A stretch of 64,000 nucleotides of DNA from Cordia subcordata (lineage: Eukaryota; Streptophyta; Magnoliopsida; Boraginales; Cordiaceae). This document shows, one piece after another, positions 45,901-56,487 of the stretch. Numbering within the stretch: the first letter of the stretch is position 1; each line of letters begins with the position of its first letter. The stretch covers positions 1,943,501 through 2,007,500 of the forward strand of contig JAPTOF010000005.1 of the NCBI GenBank assembly GCA_028554755.1, read 5' to 3'. A program made the translations under genes and the position numbers. The notes beneath the pieces were generated by a model. That model was given only the letters and a program-made list of their open reading frames with translations, was not told where the DNA came from and did no database searches.

Positions 45901-47102
45901 TCCATCCAACACAGATTTTACGTGTTCGAGTTACAGATTGTACTCACAGGAATAACATTGAGTAGCACACACTTTCTCCTTCATAAATTTGACAAACAAG
46001 GATGCTAAAGGGCAAGCTATGGTCTCATGAGACGACTTGGAACATAAAGCACACATTTCAACTACTAAAGGGGCAGAGGATAAACTATGGAACTAGTCCT
46101 ATGACCGTAGGATGAAAGAGACAGAGCAATGAATTGATCTAACTTATTTGTTAAGGCCTTTACCTTAGCAAGTAAATCTAAAGAAACTCCAAACTCACTA
46201 ACACCTTTCTTAGTACTTACCCGACTAGACCTATCTAAGGTAAAGTTTTGAAAAGAATTTTTGACCATCAACTCCATTTTCTCCTATGCATCAGTCGGTT
46301 TCAAGGTACAGAAGCCATCAGTGTAGACAGTATTGACCATTATCCTATTTTGTTCATTTAAACCTCAAAAGAAATACTGAAGTAGGTCATGCCTACCATA
46401 CCCGTGGTGTGGACACTGTCTAAAAAGGTGCTTGAACCTCTCCAAAGCCTCTTGAAAAGATTCTAGATCATGCTGGGAGAAAGTCATAATGGCGGTCCTA
46501 AGGTCGGCCATCTTGGCCATGGGATAGAATTTCTGAAAGAACTTAAATTGAAGGTCGACACATGAAGTGTTGCAACTATTAGGTAGGAAAAGCAACCAAG
46601 TCCTAGCCTTGTCCTTAAGAGAGAAAGGGAACAATCTTAGATGTATGACCTCTTGGGGGACATTGGGAACATAGAGGGCAGAACTCATCTCAACAAAATT
46701 GGTAATATGCTCTAGAGGACTCTTATTGCTTCTCTCGTAGAAGGAAGAAAGCATGGCCAACATATTATGGTTGATTTTGAAGTTCGTCTCTCCCAAACCT
46801 ATAATTTGAATAGCCAAATTAGGCTCAAAGGCTTCAAGGAGAAAGAATTGCCTAAGAGTAGGCTCCTCATCTATGGGTGGGTCCAGTCTAAAAGGCTCTT
46901 GTCTAAAATGATTGTAGGCGTGATGCCTATGGCGATCATGAGGTGAAAGGGGATTTATTAGGGGAATAGGAGGATTAGGCGATTGATTAGGATTGGCCAT
47001 CTCCTCAAGAAGATCTCCTAAGTTCCTAAAATGTCTAGCAATCCTATCGGGTTCGGGATTAAAAGGAAATAGGGGATATCCAACGGACCTCCTACTAAGC
47101 AT
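45901..47102 (-). pseudogene. A2 Gag remnant
   Basis: ATG at 47102 (MLSRRSVGYP), 325 bases from the primer site. Open to 46365 (245 codons) through RHFRNLGDLLEEMANP, NLAIQIIGLGETNFKINHNML, LRLFPFSLKDKARTWL, FKFFQKFYPMAKMADLR and HDLESFQEALERFKHLFRQCP, the best preserved Gag N-terminus in the window. A stop or shift follows, then 46277-46065 (NSFQNFTLDRSSRVSTKKG) and the zinc knuckle CALCSKSSHETIAC (about 46055-46014), which is complete. Where A1 and A3 carry TAG after the knuckle, A2 has TGG (45906-45908). Gag would assemble the particle. Confidence 0.87.
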
Positions 47103-47426
47103 GCAAAAACTATTCTAACTCTGACCACTTCAAGCCTCGAAAACTTCAGCAATTCTAAGACTATAGCAAATAAGCCATAAACCTATGAGGTCTACTAAAA
47201 ACAAAAAACAAAATGGGAAAGCTAAACAAACATGATATGCTAAGTATGGAAAGTAAACTAAATAGCTCAAAAGAAAATAGAAAACAAAGATAAGCGAATA
47301 CCAAAGTAAGATAATATAGACAAGAAGCAAGATAAGCAAAAACTAAACAAACCATAAAGGAAAAGCAAGGAAAACAAATAAAGCAACTACCAAAACACAC
47401 AAGCAAAGAATGCCAACCGGCGTGCC

Positions 47427-47444
47427 TCCCTGACAACAGCACCA
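47427..47444 (-). other. A2 primer binding site (tRNA-Asp, decayed)
   Basis: Plus strand TCCCTGACAACAGCACCA, 14 of 18 matches to tRNA-Asp, all four differences transitions. Six bases from the LTR. Confidence 0.75.
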
Positions 47445-47450
47445 AGAACT

Positions 47451-49304
47451 TGATGTGCCTCGAAGGTGCAAGTCTTAAACGGTCCCGCTAGCTTATGGGT
47501 CATGTAATATAGGGGATATTAATGCAGGTGTCGAACCACAGGGAGGCTCAATATGTGGGAAAGTCCTATGCCAGTGCGTTCTAGTGAAAGCCTAAAAAGA
47601 AACCTAAACTAAACATTTTTTTTATACTTTTTTGATTTTAGAGAGCTAAAAGGAAAATAAAAGAACTACACTATGAATACTAGAAGGGAAAATTGAGAAC
47701 TAAGCTAATCTAAGGCGATTAAACCTTTGGGAAGGTGATACGGTGACCTACACTTGCGAATGGGTAACTTTCTATCTCTTTGCTATGGGATTCAAGGATT
47801 AACTTACTAAGCAAAGCTCTAATACTAAGCAACTAGCTAGTACCTTAATTACTCCCTAGGACTCTTTATGGGTCCATCCTTAAGTGTACACACTTTGAGC
47901 TATATTGTGGTCTTTATGTACCTTAGGCCATATGAGGGACTAAGGAGTTACTTAGGTGTCCTAGAACGATCCTACCCTAGTTCTTAAACCATTAGCTGGA
48001 TTTAAAGCTAAGACCTAGGGTTCCTAGGGTCGACTAAGCCTATCTAAACTCCTATTAGCTGGATTTAAAGCAAAAAGGGACTCAATCTCGATAAGTTCTA
48101 ACTTACACACCGTCATTCCAGGGACATTAAAGCAGATTGGTATTTAATAGCTGCAGCCGTACATATTCTAAGGTAAGGCATTATGAATATGATGTCCTAT
48201 CCACGATATAAACACAAGCAAGTTTGATTTACTCTATTAGAAACATTTGAGCATCAACATGTAGCAATATTTGAGCATGTGTTCACTATAAGGTATGTTA
48301 ACGTTCACATAGACACGAATCTAACTAACCCACTTTATATTATCCTCAAACACACACATAGACATGCATATTCAAAAGATTAGAAGTGTTCTATAGCAAA
48401 TACAACTCAAATTATATACATACCACTCATTTAGGCATTAAATCGAACACATGGACATGAATTGAAACAAAGCCATTCTTATTAAGAACAGAGTATGTAT
48501 ATGCATAATCCAATCAAATCCCATAACAAAGAATACAAAAATCATCCCATTTCACAAGTTTAGTCACCCTAATCTATCTACTCCAGCATACAATAAAAAA
48601 GAATGAAAGTGGGTCGAGAAAGCTCCCCTTCCATCCTTGCTTGTTTCTTTACAAACTTGAGTAAATCTTTACCAAATGATGTTTACCTCCTTCAAAATCA
48701 ACTTAATTCTAGGTGGGTATGTGTATTAGTGTATGTACTAGAAGTGAGTAAAAGTAATGTATTGTGTGTGAGAAGTGGGTGTGTCAATGGGGGTTCCGAA
48801 CTTCTTTTTTTGTAGCAAAATCGGGCTTCTTTTATAGTTACAGCATGCTGCCAATTGACCAGCACAGGAGCTTGGGCGATCATAAAACATAAGGACCTCT
48901 CTAGAATTGCCGACCTCCAGCAGGAGCCAGGGAGTGATCGGCAAAACTAGTCCGCTCCTCCATTTTCGCCTGATCTACTTCGGTTGCTCTGAATTGCTTC
49001 GTGCTTAACCCGCATACATCCAAATACATTTTCTTTGATATTTCTACATCCAAATCACCTTGGGCTTTGCTCTAACATCTAATCTTCATTGCTTCAAACT
49101 TTGAGCTGTGACCTAACTTCACCAAACACGGGAAATAAGCATGCATTAGTGTTGCATTTGTTTTTAAACTCAACTATGTACATTTGCTAATGCTTAAGCC
49201 TAACTCTAATATATGTACTATACTAATGCATCTCTTAAAGCTCAAAACACCTCTTAAACATAGGCAAATAACAATGGAAACACACACAAAAACATAACAC
49301 ATCA
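47451..49304 (-). repeat. A2 right (5') LTR
   Basis: 1854 bp, TGATGTGCC...CACATCA. The U5-end module is divergent (47470-47552, with GTGTCGAACCACAGGG). Hairpins at about 47993-48012 and 48055-48072, TATA box CTATAAAAGAAG (48825-48836, minus sense) and a mostly lost palindrome array (48850-48950). It contains the intact target sequence of A1 at 48542-48556. Confidence 0.9.
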
Positions 49305-49642
49305 AAAATCAAAGAATGAAAATACCAACAAAAATGTAAAAGAAAGTAAAAGATACGAAAAACAAAGAGAATATAAAATTGTCTAAGGTGTCTCCTAGTA
49401 GTGCTAGATTTAATGGCCCCAGCTGGGACTAATGTTAGAGCAAGATGCACTTAAAGTTGCACGGCACAAATTGCCAAAAAATCATCAAAGTGTAAACAAT
49501 AGAAGGAAAAAGGCCATGCACTATATGATGGGGCAATAAATGCACAATGCATCCCTTTTCTAGATTATACCCAAAATATCAAATGAGAATATGTGCCTGA
49601 ATATGAAAGGAAGCATGCACAAACATGAAGAATTATGCCTTA
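49305..49642 (-). pseudogene. Element F, left part: double zinc-knuckle frame C-terminus and 3' block
   Basis: Aligns with 37785-38120 of C and 32290-32530 of B2 in the same orientation: an A-rich leader, the segment TCCTAGTAGTGCTAGATTTA (49393-49412), the end of the long frame (TAA at 49435) and decayed C-terminal codons. Interrupted by A3 at 49643 and continued at 60725. Its left continuation is replaced by A2. No complete frame. Confidence 0.72.
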
Positions 49643-51517
49643 TGATCGTCGTCTTTTAAGTGCAAGCTCTAAAAACTTGCAAGCGCACAGATCGCTGTAG
49701 TAAAGTATATGCAAGTGCAGGGTCGATTCCGTAGGGAGGCTGTCTTGGGAGATGGATTCTATGTGTGTGTTCTAGAGTGTGCCTAAAAAGAAACCTAAAC
49801 TATCTATTTTTGGGATTTTGGATGATCGGGAGCTCTAGCTAAAACGAATTAAACTAAACTATAGGAATGGAAAGTAGGGGACAAGCTAATCTAGAAGAAC
49901 TAACAAATGGAAAGGTGTTAGGGTGACTTCAACTTGTGAATGGATGATTCTATACTCAAATGCTATGGGATTAAAGAATGATTGCTCACTTTCATAATTG
50001 CTCTTAACTACGTTGCTAAATCAGTGTCTTAATTTCCCTCCAGGACTCGATACGGGGCCGTCCCTAGGCGGCGCCTCCTAGAGCTACGGCATGGTCCTTA
50101 TGACCTAGGGCCTTAAGAGTGACCAATTAGCTTCATAAGTGACTTAGAATAAACCTACCCTAGTACCTAAATCATTGGCTGGATTTAAAGCCAAGATATA
50201 GTGTTGCTAAGGTCGACTAATCCTATCCTAAATCTTATTGGCTGGATTTAAAGCCAAAGAAGACTCGGCCTAGGCTAGCCCTAAATTACTTACTATCATT
50301 CTAAGGTCACTATAGCGAGATTTGACTTGATAGCACATTCATACATGTTCTAGGCCAAGGTGTTCGTGAATAAAAGGATCTATTCAACTACCAAACATCG
50401 TCATGCTCGGATTACACCATTAGAAGCAATTAACAACCAACATATATGCATTATTGAACTCATTTTAACTACTAGGCATGCAAATATACATATGGACATA
50501 TATATAAGCATTACCCACATATAAACACATAGACATGATTATAGCATGGATTAGATGTGTTTAGTAATAAATATACTTCATTTTATGCACATGCTTCTCA
50601 TTTAGACATTTAATCAAACACTTAGAAATGAATGAGAAAATAACCATTTGAACAAGAAATCAAACATGTACATATTCAGCCATTTAATCCCATATCATAA
50701 GACTATAGCTAACCCATTACATAAGTTAAATCACCCTACACAAGTCTACCTAATCATAATAAGAGATAGAATGAAAGAGAGTTTATAATGCTTCGCTTTC
50801 ATCCTAGAGAATCTTGTACAAAGCTCTTGAGCAACTTGAATACAAATGTTAAAACCCTCTAAATTCTGTTGCCTCAAGGTGATGAAATGGGTGACATAGT
50901 GTGTGTTATATGGGTGAAGATAGGGTTAAGTGTTTGTGTGTGTGTCATAGGTGTATTAAGATCCTCTCCAGAATTATCAAAAAGATCCCCTTTTTAAGTC
51001 TGAAAATCGGGCTTTTATATCAGCTCTTTACGCACTGCCGATCGACCGGCTTTTCCTCTTAGCTTGATAGGCTTTTTTAGTGATGCTCTCTGGACTAGTC
51101 GGTCAACGTAGCCGGTTAACCGGCTCTGGAGGGGTGGTTGTTCGACTATTTTTAGCACCTCTTTGGGGTGGCCGATGAGCCTAGTCGGTCGACTGACTCC
51201 TTCTTCTTAGGTTGTCTGGCTGACTTTCTTCCTCCATTCTTTGTCTTTCTGGCCTCTAATCTTTTTTTTTGACTCGTACATCTCCCATCTTCATCACCTT
51301 TCATCGTTCAATCTCGATCTTAACCCAAAGTTCACCTAAATCATTGAAAACAAGCTATTAGTGTAGCAATTTGTCTCTTAAACTCAATATGTGCATTTGT
51401 TTACGCTTAAGCCTATTCTTATCAAAAGCATTACACTAATGTATCTTTTTGAGCACTTAATACCTCTTAAACATAGGCAAATAACAATGCAAATAAACAC
51501 AAAAACACAACACATCA
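49643..51517 (-). repeat. A3 left (3') LTR
   Basis: 1875 bp, TGATCGTCG...CACATCA, close to the A1 LTR. U5-end module 49661-49742 (CTGTAGTAAAGTA and GGGTCGATTCC), hairpins at about 50175-50194 and 50238-50258, TATA box (51011-51022) and palindrome array (51040-51200). Confidence 0.92.
51011..51200 (-). promoter_or_regulatory. A3 left LTR promoter: TATA box and palindrome array
   Basis: Minus-strand TGATATAAAAGC preceded by GCCGATCGACCGG (51038-51050), GTCGGTCAACG and AGCCGGTTAACCGG (51096-51124), and GTCGGTCGACTG (51185-51196). Confidence 0.55.
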
Positions 51518-52960
51518 ATACCCCCAAACCTTCTCCTTACTTATCCCTAAGCGAGCCCAATCTTAAGTTTATTTCTAAAGAAAATGCTAAGGGTTACCTA
51601 AGGGATTGACTCTTTATTAAAGTTAGTTTAAGAAGTACGAAAGGGGCATTCCTATTACAGAAAGATCCCTAAGCGTCTTTGGGTCTTCCTTTTACTCATA
51701 AGAGGTCTCATTCCTTTTAGGAATTTTGCCAAGTAGCCAAACCACTACGAGCCTAGGATTCTAACTCACGCACTTGGGATGTTGATATTTTGCGCCCTTA
51801 TCTATCATGGCCTCCCTAACATGCACAAAGCCTCGAAGACAAGAAAAGAGAATATACATACACAATGGCTATAAAAAGCATTATTCACATATCTACAAAG
51901 AAGATAGCATGTGCTAAGTTGACATTGTGTCACTTATGCACATATTCACAAAACTTTTTGCTGCCCTTGGCTTTTTTCTCTTTTTTTTTACTTTTTTTTA
52001 ATATATTTTTGCACCTTTGTGCCTTTTTCAATTCAGTTTTTTTTTAATTTTTCATACTTTGCATTGTATTCACAAAAAGAAAAGAAAAAGAAAGGCTTTG
52101 GCACATCAAAAAGAACCAATCAAGAAAGGCACTCACATCAACAACCTTATTTTTAACACTTTTTCCTACTAAACTATAGGGTGACTACAAGGGTCATTCT
52201 TCAAAGGTCCTCACTCCCTACAACTTTGAAGAGCATACCCTCCAAGAGTTAGCTTTCAAACCACTTTATTCATTTCCCCACAATGTATCTAATATTCACC
52301 AATCAATAGAGTCAATCATAATGATCAACAAGGAAATAAATGACTTCACATGCATCAAAATTGAAAAATTTTCACCATTTTTAAGCACATTTTAAGCACA
52401 TAATGCAATCTACCCTAAACAAAATATATAACAAGAAAACCAAACTCCCACACCCCTAAGCCTAAACTTTGCTTGTCCTCAAGCAAATAGATCAAAACAC
52501 ATAAACAAGCAAATTGACACTACAAAGCGAGTAAGAGTAGTGGGGATGGGGTAAAAACATGGAGAAAAATTGAAGGATAGATACAACCTTGCATTTTCTT
52601 CAAAGCTTTCCATGCCAATGATAAATCACCTTACTACTAATCCTGTGACTTATAATTCACAAACACTCACAAAGAAAACAAGATTAGTAGTATTGCCTAT
52701 GCATGCTTGCATTGGCATATGCAATAATAAGCAGTGGTGTATCTTATAGGACAAAGGATCAAAATTCAACACTTTGATGTGGGTGAAAGAAAAAGAAAGA
52801 AGATAAAAAGGAAAGAAAGTGAAACAAATGCAAAATTACAAAATTGAACCTAGGTTGTCTCTTAGTAGTGATAACCACCATACCGTCAGCCAGGCAAACA
52901 CCAACTCATCTTCCACTTCCATATATGGGATCCTGAAGCATTAAAATCTCCACACAAGCC
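51518..52960 (-). other. A3 polypurine tracts and 3' non-coding block
   Basis: The 3' polypurine tract is at 51518-51538 (plus-strand ATACCCCCAAACCTTCTCC). The low-complexity run is at 51965-52060. The internal polypurine module is at 52450-52488 (CACACCCCTAAGCCTAAAC, then GCTTGTCCTCAAGC). The post-pol segment with CTTAGTAGTGATAACC is near 52860. No conserved frame. Confidence 0.75.
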
Positions 52961-54130
52961 TTGCTCGGATCATATGCATACTTCAGGCGTTGCCCATTCA
53001 TCGTCAACTCTCGACCATCCTTCAAGTCTTTAATCTTGACTGCTCTGGAAGGGTAAGCAATCAACATCTCATATGGACCATCCTATCTTGTCTTAAGCTT
53101 TCTAGGGAAGAGTTTCAATTGTGAGTTAAACAACCAAACTTTATCGAAGGGAGAGAATGATTTCTTAATAATGTGTTTATCATGAATTCTTTTCCTCCTA
53201 TCTTTATAAAGTTTGGCGTTCTCATATGCCTCAAATCTAAGCTCTTTCAATTTCGCTAGGTCTAGCTTTCTTTTCTCACCCGCTCTTGCCAAATCAAAAT
53301 TTAAGGCCTTGATGGCCCAATAAGCTCTATGCTTAAGTTCTACTGGCAAATGAAAAGCTTTCCCATAAATCAATCTATACGGAGACATACCAATGGAAGT
53401 CTTAAAAGCGGTACAGTAAGCCCAAAAAGCATCATTTATTCTAATAGACCAATCTCTCCTATCGGGCCTAACTGTTTTCTCTAAAATGTGCTTGATCTCC
53501 CTATTAGACACCTCTACTTGTCCACTAGTTTGTGGGTGATAAGGAGTAGCTACCTTATGGATGACCGAATATCTTCTCAACAAGGCCTCTGAAGTCCTAT
53601 GGCGAAAATCCAAAACCCCATCACTAATCAAGACCTTAGGGACTCCAAATCTAGAGAAAATATTCTCCTTAATAAACTTAACCACTACCCTATGGTCAGT
53701 AGTGCGTATGGGAATTGCCTCAACCCATTTGGACACATAATCAACGGCCACTAAAATGGATTGGTACCCAAAGGAAGGTGGAAATGGACTTATGAAATCT
53801 ATACCCCAAACATCAAATAACTCACATGGAAAAATAGGGGATAAAGGCATCATGTTTCTCCTAGAGATGGACCCGGATTGTTGACATCTAAAACACTTTT
53901 TACAATACTCTTGGGCATCCATAAAGAGAATGGGCCAAAATAATCCACATTGCAAGACCTTGGTAGCGGTCTTCTTCCCACTAAAATGACCCCCATACCT
54001 TTCATCATGACACATACTTAAAACGCTCTCAAACTCGCCCTTGGGTATACGCCGGCGAATCATTTGATCTGCACACACTTTAAAAAGATAGAGATCCTCC
54101 CAAAAGAAATTCCTAACTTTTGCTAAGAAC
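52961..54130 (-). pseudogene. A3 integrase, nearly complete
   Basis: Frame 54078-53083 (331 codons) plus a C-terminal tail after one TAG (TGG expected; A2 has LKSRWDG here). Zinc domain: [11 protein letters not shown] and CKKCFRC give HHCC. Core: VWGIDF (first Asp), VLISDG (second Asp), [16 protein letters not shown] (Glu), so the DDE triad is complete. Then [37 protein letters not shown] and, beyond the stop, GPYE and VKIKDLKDGRE. The C-terminal part matches Athila-lineage integrases without a chromodomain. It shares its frame with reverse transcriptase upstream, as expected for a polyprotein. Stopped in the tail, but the least damaged integrase here. Confidence 0.9.
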
Positions 54131-55800
54131 CTATCTTTTTCTCTCTTCTCCCAATAGAAAGAAAGATGCTCCGTGGTAAGATAATTGACAATATGAGTAA
54201 ATCAAGGTGTGTGATGAGAGACAACAAACAATTGTTCATCGGGAAATGAATCTTGAGAAGGGGATGGATTACTAGAAGACTCGCTAACAAGATGGGAAAG
54301 ATGATCTGCAACTAAATTTTCTCTACCCTTTTTATCTCGGATTTCGATATCAAACTCTTGAAAGAGGAGCAACCACCTAATCAAGCGGGGCTTAGACTCT
54401 TTCTTAGACAACAAATACTTCAATGCCATATGATCGGTGTAGACAATCACTTTGGAGCCTAGGATATATGACCTAAACTTGTCAAGGGAGAAGATTATTG
54501 CTAGAAGCTCTTTTTCCATGGTGGTATAGTTCTTTTGGGCTTCATCAAGAGTCTTGCTTACATAGTACACAACATGGGGCAACTTATCCTTTCTTTGACC
54601 CAAAATAGCTCCTATTGCATAATCAGATGCATCACACATAATCTCAAATAGGAGATTGTAGTTAGGCGGCTGAAAAATTGAGGATTTAGATAATAAGGAT
54701 TTAAGCCTATTGAAATCCCTAACACACTCCTCATCAAAGTCAAAAGGGACATCTTGTGTTAGGAGCCTAGACGAAGGACGTGCAATGTGGCTAAAATCCT
54801 TAATGAATCTACGGTAGAATCTTGCATGTCCTAGAAAAGATCTAACATCCTTGACATATTTTGGGACAGGCAACTTTTCAATCAATTCTACCTTAGCTGG
54901 GTCAACTTGAATGCCACTTGATAAAACTATATGACCCAACACTATCCCTCTTTGCACCATGAAGTAGGATTTCTCCCAACTCAACACTAAATTCTTCTCT
55001 ATACACCGGTCTAACACGAAAGAGAGGTGACTCAAGCACTCTTCAAAACTATCACCAAAGACTAAGAAATCATCCGTGAATATCTCTAAATGCCTCTCAA
55101 TCATGTCACTAAAAATGGCCATTGTACACCTCTAAAAAATCACTGAGGCATTACAAAGACCGAAGGGCATTCTCTTATAGGCAAAAGTGTTATAGGGACA
55201 AGTAAAGGTGGTCTTCTCCTAGTCCTCAGGAAACATGGGGATCTGATTATAACCCAAATAGCCATCTAGAAAACAATAGTAGTTATGCCCAGCCAATCGA
55301 TCTAAAATTTGATCTAGAAAAGGCAATGGGAAATGATCCTTCCTAGTTTTGGAGTTAAGCTTCCTATAATCAATACAAACTCTCTATCCCGTAGGAGTAC
55401 GTGTAGGGATAAGCTCTCCTCTCTTATTTTCCACAACTGTGATCCCGGACTTCTTAGGGACAACTTGAACTGGGCTAGCCTACTCAGTATTGGAGATCGA
55501 ATAAATAATGTCTGCATCTAAAAGCTTAATGATCTCTTTCTTAACTACTTCGCTCATGTGTGGATTTAGCCTCCTTTGCATCTCCCTAGAAAGAACGGCT
55601 CCCTTTTCAAGGTGAATATGATGCATACAAGCTAAAGGGTCAATACCTCTCAAATTATCAATTTTCCACCCTATAGCCTTCCTCTGCTTCCTAAGAACCT
55701 TTAAGAGATGCTCCTCTTGCTCACTAGAAAGATTGGAAGCAATGATGACTGGAAGGGTCTCACTAAGGCCTAGGAATGTATACTTCAAATGATTGAGAAG
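54131..55800 (-). pseudogene. A3 reverse transcriptase and RNase H
   Basis: One frame with five in-frame stops (55480-55482, 55384-55386, 55219-55221, 55132-55134 as TAG; 54202-54204 as TGA). Reverse transcriptase blocks: [56 protein letters not shown] (catalytic DD), [37 protein letters not shown]. RNase [47 protein letters not shown] and LVADHLSHL supply the D-E-D-D residues. Each stop is explained by one G-to-A or C-to-T change from TGG or CAG, judged against A1, A2 and the family pattern. Confidence 0.9.
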
Positions 55801-56480
55801 GGGTTTGAGCTCTAAAGAGGGGCTCGGCTCTACCAAAGGGGACTCAACCTCAACATTATCAACGGGGACATCAATAGAATGGAGACTAGAAGGATTAACC
55901 TCAAGTGACTTATCAATTAAATGGCTCTCAATCAACGAAGTAGAAGTTACACATTTCCGCTCTAAGGTGTCTAAATCAAAGCTAAACATCGATTCCTCAA
56001 ATTTCCTCAAACCTCATCTATCGGTCATAGTTCTCTCTACAAGATCCTCAACACAAGAATCAATCACATCAATTCTAAAGCACTCTTCTCTATCTTCTCC
56101 TCCTATACTGGCCTTATTCATTACCTCGGCAACCTTCATAAAGTATCTGAAATTCCCAAATTTCATCTCTAATAACCCCAACCTACAATGAATAATGGCA
56201 TTTGCGGTGGTAAGGAAAAGGCAACCTAGAAGAATGGGTGTAGAGTGTCTAGAGTCATGCCTCAAATCCATATCGAGCACTATGAAGTCAACAGGGTACA
56301 CGAACTCACCTACCTGTACCATAACATCCTCTATCACACCCCTAGGTCTATGCTCGGACCTATCAGCTAGTTGAAAAGTAACATGTGTAGGGGACAACTC
56401 ACCTAAACCTAGCTGCTAATAGATGGAGTAGGGAATGAGATTCACACTAGATCCTAAATCTAACAAGACGTGATCAATCT
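55801..56480 (-). pseudogene. A3 protease and reverse transcriptase N-terminal extension
   Basis: The aspartic protease starts with LDLGSSVNLIPYSIY (about 56457-56419), an in-frame TAG at 56416-56418, then QLGLGELSPTHVTFQLADRSEHRPRGVIED and VYPVDFIVLDMDLRHDSRH (56397-56280), all in the Athila pattern. The active site DLG is present. Downstream (56010-55800) an acidic spacer leads to SPSLELKPLLNHLKYTFLG, the usual beginning of the reverse transcriptase region. Same register as reverse transcriptase. Protease would cut the polyprotein. Confidence 0.83.
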
Positions 56481-56487
56481 GGGTCTC

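Larger units (their letters stand above)
4311..49304 (-). mobile_element. Element A2: Athila-like Ty3/gypsy retrotransposon carrying nested insertions
   Basis: Read on the minus strand: right LTR 47451-49304 (the 5' LTR), tRNA-Asp primer site 47427-47444, gag from 47102, protease about 44930-44570, reverse transcriptase, RNase H and integrase down to about 24050, 3' non-coding block, polypurine tract at 22615, and left LTR 21898-22614 plus 4311-5201. A1 interrupts the left LTR and D (with C and B2) interrupts reverse transcriptase. The left LTR lacks about 210 bases that the right LTR has at its U5 end, so the left target duplication is lost. Right flank AAAAT at 49305 fits a target in F. Confidence 0.88.
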
